A stretch of DNA of 64,000 nt from a virus, in IMG/VR virus record IMGVR_UViG_3300021520_000002, positions 186,001 to 250,000 of that record; one strand, 5' to 3'. The notes under the pieces are model-generated. The model worked only from the letters and a program-made list of their open reading frames with translations. It ran no database searches and was not told where the DNA came from. The translations under genes were made by a program, and so were the position numbers. Below are positions 49,115-56,974 of the stretch, piece by piece (positions within the stretch are counted from its first letter, which is position 1; every line of letters starts with the position of its first letter).

Positions 49115-49418
49115 TTTTTCTCCATTCAAATTGTAAAATTGTTAAATGTAATAAAGTTTCTAGTTTTAATTCAGTTTTAGTATTAAATTCTTTACTCTCT
49201 TTAATTTTTCTTACTAGAGCATTATGAGCATTAATATATTCTTCAATTGGTCCAAAATTTGTAATAAAATTTAAAGTTAAAATATCATCATTTTTAAGAT
49301 GTGCATCTTTATAATTTGAATTGCTTATATTTTTCATTATTAATATTTTATTTTCTTCTATTTCAATATAATCTTCTTTTATAATTTCTTTTAAAGAATT
49401 TAACGTTTGTACTTTCAC
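49107..49418 (-). CDS. Hypothetical protein, 103 aa
   Basis: GTG start after AGGAGAAAAAGATACT. Beta then helix; IKEDYIEIEENKILIMKNIS. First gene after the promoter at 49490-49515. Unknown. Confidence 0.6.
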   Translation of the reverse strand: MKVQTLNSLKEIIKEDYIEIEENKILIMKNISNSNYKDAHLKNDDILTLNFITNFGPIEEYINAHNALVRKIKESKEFNTKTELKLETLLHLTILQFEWRKND

Positions 49419-49444
49419 AGTATCTTTTTCTCCTAAAAAAATAT

Positions 49445-49483
49445 TTTATCGGCAAGATTCTATTATTAGATCTTGCCGATATT
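49445..49483. repeat. GCCGAT palindrome, copy 5
   Basis: TATCGGCAAGA...TCTTGCCGATA. Unlike the other copies it lies between a promoter and its first gene, that is, in a 5' leader. Confidence 0.8.
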
Positions 49484-49489
49484 TATCAA

Positions 49490-49516
49490 ATATATAATTT
49501 CTATATATAAATTGAC
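49490..49516 (-). promoter_or_regulatory. Phage promoter for the SLOG/folE2 unit
   Basis: TTATATATAGAAATTATATA on the minus strand, overlapping the end of the 119 aa gene region; box A weak. Confidence 0.65.
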
Positions 49517-49519
49517 ATT

Positions 49520-49879
49520 TTATAATTTGACTTTTTTGATTGGTTCACATGTTATAGGATCTAATCTAAAGATAACTACATCTCCATAAATTTTTGCATA
49601 TGCAACTTCCAATTCTCCAATTTTATTTTTTGTAAGATATGGTGGAGCAGAGATAAGACTACTACTTGGACTAAAATTCCAAACGATTACTTTAATCCAA
49701 CCTTCTTTAGCATTAGATTCAACATCTCTATATGAATAATGTTCATTACAAATTGTTTTATAAAAACATGTTATATCACTAGCTTGAATATTAGTATAAT
49801 CTAATAACTCATATTCATCTTTATGTTCTAACATATATTTTTCTGTTTCTTTTAATATTATTTCTCCATTAACTATCAT
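49520..49879 (-). CDS. Hypothetical protein, 119 aa
   Basis: Beta-rich; YTNIQASDITCFYKTICNEH and FSPSSSLISAPPYL. TAGGAGGAAACTA before ATG. Unknown. Confidence 0.6.
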   Translation of the reverse strand: MIVNGEIILKETEKYMLEHKDEYELLDYTNIQASDITCFYKTICNEHYSYRDVESNAKEGWIKVIVWNFSPSSSLISAPPYLTKNKIGELEVAYAKIYGDVVIFRLDPITCEPIKKVKL

Positions 49880-49889
49880 TAGTTTCCTC

Positions 49890-50105
49890 CTATTTATTAA
49901 TTGTCCTGAATATAACAGAACTTCTATCTTGTAATTCGTTATCTTGGTTGTCTAATAAAATTTTAAAATTCCAATCTAAAACATTTTTATCTTCTTCAAG
50001 AATTTTAATTGTTTCTGTTAATTTTTTTATTAATTCTTTAGTTTCATTTAAATTATCTAATGTGATATAACATTCTTGATATTTGGGGATAAGTTCTATT
50101 CTCAT
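49890..50105 (-). CDS. Hypothetical coiled-coil protein, 71 aa
   Basis: NLNETKELIKKLTETIKILE heptad-like helix; unknown. Starts within the end of the zinc-ribbon gene upstream. Confidence 0.55.
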   Translation of the reverse strand: MRIELIPKYQECYITLDNLNETKELIKKLTETIKILEEDKNVLDWNFKILLDNQDNELQDRSSVIFRTINK

Positions 50106-50398
50106 TTCTTTCTTGGACCTATTGCTGAATCAAGTAATTTAATACTTGTTTTTATTGTTTTTTGAGTAAAGAATCCTGCTGGTAAATTTACTCCAATAAC
50201 TTCAATTAGACATATTGGACAAACTTCAACATTAGTTTCTTTTTTTGTTTTTTCATCAATTAATTTAATATGTAAAGCTGTATAATTTTCAACATCAGTG
50301 TATATCATTCCATCAGCAATTATTTTTTGTCTTGTTCTTTCTAATTCAAATCCACCACAGTATGAACAATTATATTTTACTTTTTTTGTTTTTTTCAT
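50102..50398 (-). CDS. Zinc-ribbon protein, 98 aa
   Basis: Lys-rich start (MKKTKKVKYN), CSYCGG at 11-16 and CPICLIEV near 60: split zinc ribbon. AAAGGAGAAGAAGA before ATG. Confidence 0.65.
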   Translation of the reverse strand: MKKTKKVKYNCSYCGGFELERTRQKIIADGMIYTDVENYTALHIKLIDEKTKKETNVEVCPICLIEVIGVNLPAGFFTQKTIKTSIKLLDSAIGPRKK

Positions 50399-50676
50399 TC
50401 TTCTTCTCCTTTCACTTCAAAAAACATATTCATTTCAAAAGGTGCTTCACAACCAAGATATAAATATTTACCAAATTCAGACATTATAGACCATAGTTGA
50501 TGTTTTGAATATCCATTTTCATCTGTTTTTGGTAATTTAAATTCAAATGTAGGTTTTCCTCCAGATTGTATAATTAATAATTGTAATTCATCATAATTTT
50601 TTTTTAGAATTTCTTTTCCACGGTCAGTTAATTTTATCAAAACATAATCATTAACATTAAAAGGTATTTTTTTCAT
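50395..50676 (-). CDS. Hypothetical protein, 93 aa
   Basis: Start at MKKIPFNVNDYVLIKLTDRG after AGGAGATCAA. Winged-helix-like spacing (LTDRGKEIL...QLWSIMSEFG) is possible. Unknown. Confidence 0.6.
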   Translation of the reverse strand: MKKIPFNVNDYVLIKLTDRGKEILKKNYDELQLLIIQSGGKPTFEFKLPKTDENGYSKHQLWSIMSEFGKYLYLGCEAPFEMNMFFEVKGEEE

Positions 50677-50689
50677 TTGATCTCCTAAA

Positions 50690-50842
50690 ATTAAGTAGAG
50701 GGTGTACGATACTTTTACTGGCACCCTCTAAACCAGCTCTCAAAGGAGTCCATGATTATGTGGGAGAAAAAGCCACACCCATCACCACCCACATAATCAA
50801 CCACAGTAATCGCTGATGGCATGCACCAAAAATGGTGAGGGG
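50690..50842 (-). ncRNA. Structured intergenic RNA element (about 150 nt)
   Basis: Three minus-strand hairpins: CACCA-tttt-TGGTG; GATTATGTGGG...CCCACATAATC (11 bp); AGAGGGTG...CACCCTCT (8 bp), the last followed by ACTTAATTTT. No promoter box inside, so it is probably a 3' element of the 53 aa gene (terminator plus upstream stems) rather than an independent RNA. Confidence 0.5.
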
Positions 50843-51004
50843 TTATATTCTATTTTTTTCCATATCTATTATAAGAGTTGTTAATCTTATTTTTTCTTCA
50901 GTTAAAAATTTTAAATTATTAGTTAAATAATTTTTATTATGATACTCTAATAAAGCAATTGCTTTAAGTACTTCTGCAATTTCTTGTATGCTTTTATATT
51001 CCAT
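50843..51004 (-). CDS. Small helical protein, 53 aa
   Basis: Start at MEYKSIQEIAEVLKAIALLE with AAAAGGAGAAGAAT before the ATG. All-helical; unknown. Confidence 0.6.
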   Translation of the reverse strand: MEYKSIQEIAEVLKAIALLEYHNKNYLTNNLKFLTEEKIRLTTLIIDMEKNRI

Positions 51005-51017
51005 TATTCTTCTCCTT

Positions 51018-51055
51018 TTTATCGGCAAGATCTATTGCTAAATCTTGCCGATATT
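51018..51055. repeat. GCCGAT palindrome, copy 6
   Basis: TATCGGCAAGAT...ATCTTGCCGATA, six bases after the beta' C-terminal gene stop. Confidence 0.8.
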
Positions 51056-51059
51056 TATT

Positions 51060-53048
51060 TTACACTTGACCTAGCCAAATCTTTTCATAAATTGTTAATA
51101 TTGGACTATCTATTACTTCTTCCATATCAAGTTCTATTTTCTCAACTGAATTTTTATTTGGTTGATATAAAAGACCTAATAATGGACTTATATAACTTGC
51201 TAATTGTTTATCACCAAGTTTGAATGTTGGAGTTTGACTTTGATTATATCTCCAAAATACTTTATTATCATAATCTACTAGGAACATATTTGCAAATAAC
51301 ATTTCAATAAATGAACTGTAAACTGTTCCTACACTTAACATTAAAGTCATAAAATCTTGATAATATTCTTTTGGTGTTTTTGTTAATTTACTTTGTTGTT
51401 TTAACACATTTTTAACTTGATTCATAACAGATATAACATCTTCATTTTTTACTACTTTAGAATCAGCTCTGAATGAAAGTTGATTAGTTTTATAATCAAT
51501 ATTCATTAATCCAGGTATATCAGATAAAATTTTATCTGTTAGAATATCTGGAAATTCATTAGTGTCAAAAGTTAGAATTGTTTGCTCATTAATTCTTTCA
51601 ACATTAATCAAATGATCTCTAAAAAATTCTAAAACTTCTTTATTTTTTGGTAAATTTGCACCACCTGATACATGAAAAGTTCGAAGGATTAATTGTGTTA
51701 TCCTTTCGACCACACTTTGACCTGCAGTGATACCAACATACTTTGTTGGAAATTCTCTTGCACCAAAACATTTTCTACAAATTTTAAAATTTGGTTCTTC
51801 ACAAGTTATTAAAGAACGAATATAGATTTTATTATTTATAAATTTTATAGCTTCTGAAAGAGTTAAAACTTTCCATTCAAGTTCAGTACTTTGTGGATCT
51901 CTATAATATTTTCCAACTAAAGTTTGTGCATGTTTCTGTGAAGTTACAATAATATCTAAATAATTTTCAGTTCCACAATCATCTGATTCTAGTTCCATGA
52001 CCGAAAGTCCCATAACTATTGTTCTTTCAAGATACCCAGAATCTGGCGTCCATTTAGCCTTGTCCTGGATACTTTTTCTTGTTCCTGGAGCGACTATAAA
52101 AAATTCTTCTTCTGTTAAACCTTCTAAAAGAGAGGTTTTAATTGGAATTGGAGTAATATTATTTTCCGCGTCAGCGCTATATCCGATCGAGATACAAGAT
52201 CTTGCCAATTGTAATTTAGAAAATCTTGAACCTGATTTAAATAACTTATATAAATTTGATTCTTTATCAAAATGTTTTAAACATCTTTCAACAAGAGATT
52301 CATTTATATAATAACCTAACATTATATTATCATTAGGTATTTGTTTAAGCAATCTAGTTGTTTCATCATCTTTAAGATCAACCATTTCTAAAACATCTAA
52401 ACTTGGTGAATGCTTTGTAACTGATATGAAGAAGAATAGTTTCTTTTCAAGATCAGTTAATCGATCATAATATTTTTTATTATCTTTTTCATTTTCAAGA
52501 ATTAAACGACTAATCTCATTAGAATAATCTTTTTTAACACTTTTATTAATTATTATATTATTAAAACCACACCATTTATTGAATAAACACATTCCATATG
52601 GTACTAGTTTATTTTTAAATTTAACGGCAGAATATAATTGATCATTCCATAATTCTATAGTTTCTGGAAGATCATTAAGATCATCTATTTCTAATATAAT
52701 TTTGGTTTTATCAAATTCTGTTCTTGTTAATACAAATGCAGCATACAAAGCTTCATATCTCACTGTTGATAAAAAATTGGAATTTTGATCATAATGAATT
52801 GTATTCATCCAAAATGCTTTCTGTTCCAGTTCTTTTAATGCATCAATATCATGAACAATATATATCGCACATGTGTCTCCATCAAAATCTGCATTTAAAG
52901 CTTCAAGCATAAGCGGACTGATTTGAATTGAATCATTATCTCCATCCTCAATCGCTTCGATTAAAACTCCAACACAACTATGACGCCATAATGAAGGTTG
53001 TCTATTAATAAATGCTATCCTTTTTAATTTATTTAAAGATTTGTTCAA
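51060..53048 (-). CDS. RNA polymerase beta' C-terminal half (set 2) with NADFDGD, 662 aa
   Basis: RQPSLWRHSCVGV (16-28) is the RxPTLHR motif; LNADFDGDTC (51-60) is the universal catalytic Mg-binding loop. EPNFKICRKCFGA and VGITAGQSVVERITQLILRTFH further on match the beta' trigger-loop and C-terminal signature (GxxAAQSxGEPxTQxTxRTFH). The split from beta' N lies before the active site, unlike set 1, where the active site is with the N-terminal part. Start is weakly supported by GGAGGCCGCTTGAAC-ATG. Confidence 0.92.
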   Translation of the reverse strand: MNKSLNKLKRIAFINRQPSLWRHSCVGVLIEAIEDGDNDSIQISPLMLEALNADFDGDTCAIYIVHDIDALKELEQKAFWMNTIHYDQNSNFLSTVRYEALYAAFVLTRTEFDKTKIILEIDDLNDLPETIELWNDQLYSAVKFKNKLVPYGMCLFNKWCGFNNIIINKSVKKDYSNEISRLILENEKDNKKYYDRLTDLEKKLFFFISVTKHSPSLDVLEMVDLKDDETTRLLKQIPNDNIMLGYYINESLVERCLKHFDKESNLYKLFKSGSRFSKLQLARSCISIGYSADAENNITPIPIKTSLLEGLTEEEFFIVAPGTRKSIQDKAKWTPDSGYLERTIVMGLSVMELESDDCGTENYLDIIVTSQKHAQTLVGKYYRDPQSTELEWKVLTLSEAIKFINNKIYIRSLITCEEPNFKICRKCFGAREFPTKYVGITAGQSVVERITQLILRTFHVSGGANLPKNKEVLEFFRDHLINVERINEQTILTFDTNEFPDILTDKILSDIPGLMNIDYKTNQLSFRADSKVVKNEDVISVMNQVKNVLKQQSKLTKTPKEYYQDFMTLMLSVGTVYSSFIEMLFANMFLVDYDNKVFWRYNQSQTPTFKLGDKQLASYISPLLGLLYQPNKNSVEKIELDMEEVIDSPILTIYEKIWLGQV

Positions 53049-53071
53049 GCGGCCTCCTTGATTTTCTCCTT

Positions 53072-53257
53072 CTAAAATTCAATTGTGACTTTGATGTTTT
53101 TTGGAAATGGTTTTGGAAGTTTATCTTTTAATAAATAAACTGTTCCTATCCAAGGTCTTTCTCCATCATCCTCTTCCTTATATCTGACTGTACCTTTTGT
53201 TTCTTTTTCTATTTCAAAATCTAACTCTATTTTTTTATCATCAAAAGATTTACTCAT
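53072..53257 (-). CDS. Hypothetical protein, 61 aa
   Basis: MSKSFDDKKIELDFEIEKET, then a GTVYLLKDKLPKPFP strand; unknown. Coupled to the membrane protein gene upstream by overlap. Confidence 0.55.
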   Translation of the reverse strand: MSKSFDDKKIELDFEIEKETKGTVRYKEEDDGERPWIGTVYLLKDKLPKPFPKNIKVTIEF

Positions 53258-53474
53258 TTTCCTTTTTCTCCTTCTTTGTTATTTTCCTAAGAATTTTTAC
53301 AACTTCATCAATTATCTTACTCCATATTATTTGTATTAAAAGAAATAAGAGTAGAGCTTGTAAAAATCCCCCATACCATATAATACTAAAATTTGATGGA
53401 AAATATAATTCACAAAAGATTCTCATAATTGATAATAATGATATTGATATTAAAAATATTAGTATATATCTCAT
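53250..53474 (-). CDS. Small membrane protein, 74 aa
   Basis: Two transmembrane segments (YILIFLISISLLSIMRI and QALLLFLLIQIIWS), basic-acidic tail. In the polymerase cluster by position only. Unknown. Confidence 0.6.
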   Translation of the reverse strand: MRYILIFLISISLLSIMRIFCELYFPSNFSIIWYGGFLQALLLFLLIQIIWSKIIDEVVKILRKITKKEKKENE

Positions 53475-53476
53475 CT

Positions 53477-53668
53477 TTATCCCTTCTTTGTTAAAGTTAT
53501 TTCAACATTACAACTATATTCCATATCATAATCATCAAAATTAATATTTAATGTTTCTGCTAATTTTTTACCTTTTTCAAGAATTGCTTCTTCTAAAGGT
53601 TCAACATCAAAAAATTCAACATCTACAACATCTTCAATAGCATAAGTTTCAATTATTATTTTATCCAT
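53477..53668 (-). CDS. Hypothetical acidic protein, 63 aa
   Basis: MDKIIIETYAIEDVVDVEFF; alternating strands, acidic. Start overlaps the previous gene's end. Unknown. Confidence 0.55.
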   Translation of the reverse strand: MDKIIIETYAIEDVVDVEFFDVEPLEEAILEKGKKLAETLNINFDDYDMEYSCNVEITLTKKG

Positions 53669-53885
53669 TTCTTATTTCAGCTATCATTTCATTAAATTTA
53701 ATTCTTGCCGATTTATATTCATTTACAATTTCATCATAATTTATATCATCAAAATTTCCGAAAGTTCTGTTTAATATACTTCTATATTCATTAATTACAT
53801 TTGACATTTTATCAATATCATAATTAAGAGGAATTTCTTTTTCTACTTCTTCCATTCTTTTTTCAAATTCTTCATGTGATTTCAT
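53661..53885 (-). CDS. Helical hypothetical protein, 74 aa
   Basis: EEFEKRMEEVEKEIPLNYDI and a second helix; coiled-coil type. AAGGAGTAAGAA before ATG. Confidence 0.55.
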   Translation of the reverse strand: MKSHEEFEKRMEEVEKEIPLNYDIDKMSNVINEYRSILNRTFGNFDDINYDEIVNEYKSARIKFNEMIAEIRNG

Positions 53886-53888
53886 TTC

Positions 53889-54191
53889 TTACTCCTTAAC
53901 AACTAACTCTATAATTGTGATTTCTACTTCATAATCTTTTCCATCAATATATGTTAAATCGTGATCATCTTTTGGAGTTGTACATATTTTTAGAAACTCT
54001 TCCATATATTCTTTAGCTTTATCTTCAGATGTGAATATGAATTTACTTTTAATAACTGTCTTCTGTTCAAAACAAGCTAATTGTCCACGAATACTGAGTT
54101 GATATAATTTAAGATCTTTAATATTATAAGTTGTTGTTTCAGAATATTTAAATAAACTATCAGGTTTTATATTTGTTTTCTTCTTACTCAT
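53889..54191 (-). CDS. Hypothetical protein, 100 aa
   Basis: Start at MSKKKTNIKPDSLFKY after GAGGAAGAAG. Overlaps the end of beta' N by eight bases. DLKLYQLSIRGQLACFEQKT and an acidic helix. Unknown. Confidence 0.6.
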   Translation of the reverse strand: MSKKKTNIKPDSLFKYSETTTYNIKDLKLYQLSIRGQLACFEQKTVIKSKFIFTSEDKAKEYMEEFLKICTTPKDDHDLTYIDGKDYEVEITIIELVVKE

Positions 54192-55374
54192 CTTCTTCCT
54201 CAATATTAATTTTTTTCATTCTAACTATTGTTGTTGCTAACAATTTTTCTTGTGGAACATCTTCAGCTGTGAAGTATTCAACAAATTCATCAAATAATTG
54301 TTTATTATCTTTATATTCTTGAGTAACAACAGTATGATATATTTGAAGATAAGTATATTCTGGATGTTTTTCTTGAATATAATTAGCAAAATAAGGTAAC
54401 CACAATTTATATAAAATTTCTTTACTTACTTTAATTTTATATGGTGGTAAGCTTGGATTGATTGTAATTACAGATCTTGCCGAAAACTCAATAGTTTTAC
54501 CAAGAACAGATGATCTTATAAGACCCCATTTTCCAGATATATTTTCAAATACTTTTTCATATACCTTATCAACATAATATTGATATTTAGCGGTCATTCT
54601 ATCATATTCCTGAATCATTTGTTCTACAATTTCATCATCTAATTGTTCTTTCATACTTTTGTTAATTCTTAATAACCAATCTTCTTCTTTATCATCTTTA
54701 ACACTTCTTGTTGAAGCATTAGATTTATTTAATTGAACTAAACTAATATAAGGTTTATTCACTTCTGTATATCTAAAACTTTCAGGTTTATTTGGATCTC
54801 TTATTACCGGCCGAACTTCAGGAGGTAATACTTTTATTGTATCCATTATATAACCTTTATCAAATAATTCTTGAGCTACAGCAATATGCATATAGTCCGC
54901 TAAATATTTTAAACAAAGAATAAAACTATATATTCCTGTTATTCTTAATGGTATAATATACCATCCATTTATTTTATTAATTGAATCAACAATTTTTAAT
55001 TTAGTTGTGTCACCAGATAATGCAAGAAATCTTGATGTTGCAGCTGTTGCATCTGCTCTTCTTGGATTTAATAAATGTTTATGTGTTCCAACTATTTTCT
55101 TAAAATACTTTGTTCTTTTTGTTGGTTTAATAACCGGAAAAATTAAATTTATTTTACCGAAAGTTGATAATCTTGATTCATTACTAATACACATTACTCC
55201 ACATTTATCACAAATATTTCCTTGATCAAGAACTTTTACTGATAATTTACCACATTTACATGTAAAATCTTTTATTGGTCCAAATATACTTTCACTAAAA
55301 AGTCCATCTTCATCAAACTTATTCTGTTTGTTAAAGATCTTGGGACTTGTTACTTCGCCTCGGTACTGTCCCAA
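54184..55374 (-). CDS. RNA polymerase beta' N-terminal half (set 2), 396 aa
   Basis: DEDGLFSESIFGPIKDFTC, then CKCG and CDKCGV (C39, C41, C55, C58) form the beta' N-terminal zinc ribbon; GKWGLIRSSVLGKTIEFSAR followed by SVI is the GKRVDFSARSVI region. Start is TTG with GGAGG six bases upstream, giving MGQYRGEVTSPKIF. Pairs with the gene at 51060-53048. The set 1 beta' has no such zinc ribbon. Confidence 0.9.
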   Translation of the reverse strand: MGQYRGEVTSPKIFNKQNKFDEDGLFSESIFGPIKDFTCKCGKLSVKVLDQGNICDKCGVMCISNESRLSTFGKINLIFPVIKPTKRTKYFKKIVGTHKHLLNPRRADATAATSRFLALSGDTTKLKIVDSINKINGWYIIPLRITGIYSFILCLKYLADYMHIAVAQELFDKGYIMDTIKVLPPEVRPVIRDPNKPESFRYTEVNKPYISLVQLNKSNASTRSVKDDKEEDWLLRINKSMKEQLDDEIVEQMIQEYDRMTAKYQYYVDKVYEKVFENISGKWGLIRSSVLGKTIEFSARSVITINPSLPPYKIKVSKEILYKLWLPYFANYIQEKHPEYTYLQIYHTVVTQEYKDNKQLFDEFVEYFTAEDVPQEKLLATTIVRMKKINIEEEDE

Positions 55375-55389
55375 TATACGCCTCCTTTT

Positions 55390-55845
55390 TTATTTTTTTC
55401 TGGCATCGTCGAGGATACGTTCAACTTCATCTGTTACTAGATTTTTCTTTGTATTTATTTTTCCCAATTTTTCAGCTTCTCTTTGAGCTTCTATATTTGC
55501 ATCTCTCAAATCTCTTTTATTTTTACAAACTTCTTCATGTTGTTCACTAAATGGAACTTTTGCTCTAATTGGCATATTTAATAAATGATAATCATCAGTT
55601 TTTAAACTTTTATCAAATGTTGGAGATATTCTAAATTTAAATCTGATAACATCTTGACTTGTTTTACTTGATTTTGTTTTATAACAAACAAATTTACCAA
55701 GTTGTCTTATAGCACAAGCTCCATCGGTTATAGTTTTATTAACAACTTCATCAAAAATTTCATCTGCTATTTGTTTTATAGGAGCATTTGGAAATCTTCT
55801 TTTCAGTTTATTTTCAATATCATCTGGAAGACTATATTTCGACAT
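55390..55845 (-). CDS. HU/IHF-like DNA-binding protein, 151 aa
   Basis: PIKQIADEIFDEVVNKTITDGACAIRQLGKFVCYK resembles HU (helical body, then G-x-G-x-F strand) with the arm RFKFRISPTFDKSLK corresponding to the PAFKPGK end. The region after residue 90 is an added charged helical tail. Would bend or coat DNA. The start is ATG, 6-7 bases after GGGAGGG. Confidence 0.6.
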   Translation of the reverse strand: MSKYSLPDDIENKLKRRFPNAPIKQIADEIFDEVVNKTITDGACAIRQLGKFVCYKTKSSKTSQDVIRFKFRISPTFDKSLKTDDYHLLNMPIRAKVPFSEQHEEVCKNKRDLRDANIEAQREAEKLGKINTKKNLVTDEVERILDDARKK

Positions 55846-55867
55846 CAATTCCCTCCCAAGTTTTGTT

Positions 55868-56251
55868 TTATAAAGTCATTATACAAAGACGTTGATCATT
55901 TTTAATAATTGTATTATGTTGTAAAGGTACAACACAAGCATATTTTTCTTTAATAAATCTTACATCAATTTTATCTGCCATATCACTAGGAATTTTAATA
56001 CTTTTATAATCATCAGAATTAACTTCTGTTCCAACTGGAACATAATAAGTTCTACCCTGCATCATTTGAAGTTTACCATTGATAATAGAAACTTTATTTA
56101 CTTCTCCTGTTGAATTATGAGTATATGCAACTACTGGAACATTTTCAATTTCTGTTTTTACAACAATTATTTTAGGTAAATTTTTTCTTTCTTCTTCTTT
56201 AAGTAATTCTTGTATTGATTCGTCCTGATCAAATTCTGTTGCTAAATTCAT
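55868..56251 (-). CDS. Hypothetical protein, 127 aa
   Basis: Start at MNLATEFDQDESIQELLKEE (GGAGGATGTA before it). Acidic helix then a beta domain. Position before the HU-like gene; unknown. Confidence 0.6.
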   Translation of the reverse strand: MNLATEFDQDESIQELLKEEERKNLPKIIVVKTEIENVPVVAYTHNSTGEVNKVSIINGKLQMMQGRTYYVPVGTEVNSDDYKSIKIPSDMADKIDVRFIKEKYACVVPLQHNTIIKNDQRLCIMTL

Positions 56252-56263
56252 TACATCCTCCAA

Positions 56264-56650
56264 TTATATTTTAATTTTCAAACATGCCCTAGCTAGAGCT
56301 ATAATATGTTTACAACCTGATGGTATATTAAATTCGTTTTTTTCTTTTGGTCTCTTGATAATTGATCTTAAGAAAGCTATAGCATTTATTAAACTACCAG
56401 CTTTAAATACAGCATTAGCAAATTCAAATTTAAAGCTTTCACAATTACATGTAACTTTTACAGAAGATTTAAGATTTATTTTATTATCATAAATTTCTAT
56501 AATTTGTTCATATTTATCAGTTCTACTTTTTACTTCAATACCATATTCTGTTTTCTTCGGAATAATAGATAATAATCTTATTTTATCAACAAGTTTTTCT
56601 CTATCTTTAAAGGCTGTTGGAAATCTAATAAAATCATTAAGTGTAAGCAA
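56264..56650 (-). CDS. Hypothetical protein, 128 aa
   Basis: TTG start after AGGAGGTTATA. CNCESFKFEFANAVF and IPSGCKHIIALARACLKIKI: a Cys/His pair that could bind metal. Follows the PAAR gene. Possibly a virion accessory. Confidence 0.6.
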   Translation of the reverse strand: MLTLNDFIRFPTAFKDREKLVDKIRLLSIIPKKTEYGIEVKSRTDKYEQIIEIYDNKINLKSSVKVTCNCESFKFEFANAVFKAGSLINAIAFLRSIIKRPKEKNEFNIPSGCKHIIALARACLKIKI

Positions 56651-56659
56651 TATAACCTC

Positions 56660-56965
56660 CTATCCATTCGACATTACTGATCCTGCTGCTGTTATAATAC
56701 TACCATTTATACATCCAGCAACAGTATCACCAAGTCGAGCTACACCAAGATTATTTGCCATTACAGTTGGACTTGCAGATACTATAGTAGTAGAATGTCC
56801 ACAGAAACCTATACCAATATCACCCATTCTAGCTTGTCCCATATTTTCAGTCATTACATTTGGACTTGCTGTAATTATTATTCCAGATGAACTTATACAT
56901 GGTGGTTTAGCATGACAACAACAAACACCTATAAACATATCATTCATTCTTGCATTTCCTGGCAT
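56660..56965 (-). CDS. PAAR-repeat spike tip protein, 101 aa
   Basis: Repeated A/P-x-R-x-N/G-D units (PGNARMND, GQARMGDIG, GVARLGDTVAG) with CH pairs (CCCHAKPPC, FCGHSTT) give the PAAR fold, a metal-bound cone that caps the membrane-piercing spike of contractile tails. Supports a myovirus. It lies directly downstream of the sugar-binding tail gene. TAGGAGGAAATT before ATG. Confidence 0.88.
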   Translation of the reverse strand: MPGNARMNDMFIGVCCCHAKPPCISSSGIIITASPNVMTENMGQARMGDIGIGFCGHSTTIVSASPTVMANNLGVARLGDTVAGCINGSIITAAGSVMSNG

Positions 56966-56974
56966 AATTTCCTC

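Noticed and set aside
15430-51055. CRISPR array made of the GCCGAT hairpins
   Set aside because: Copies are dispersed singly between genes, with no regular spacers and no cas genes.
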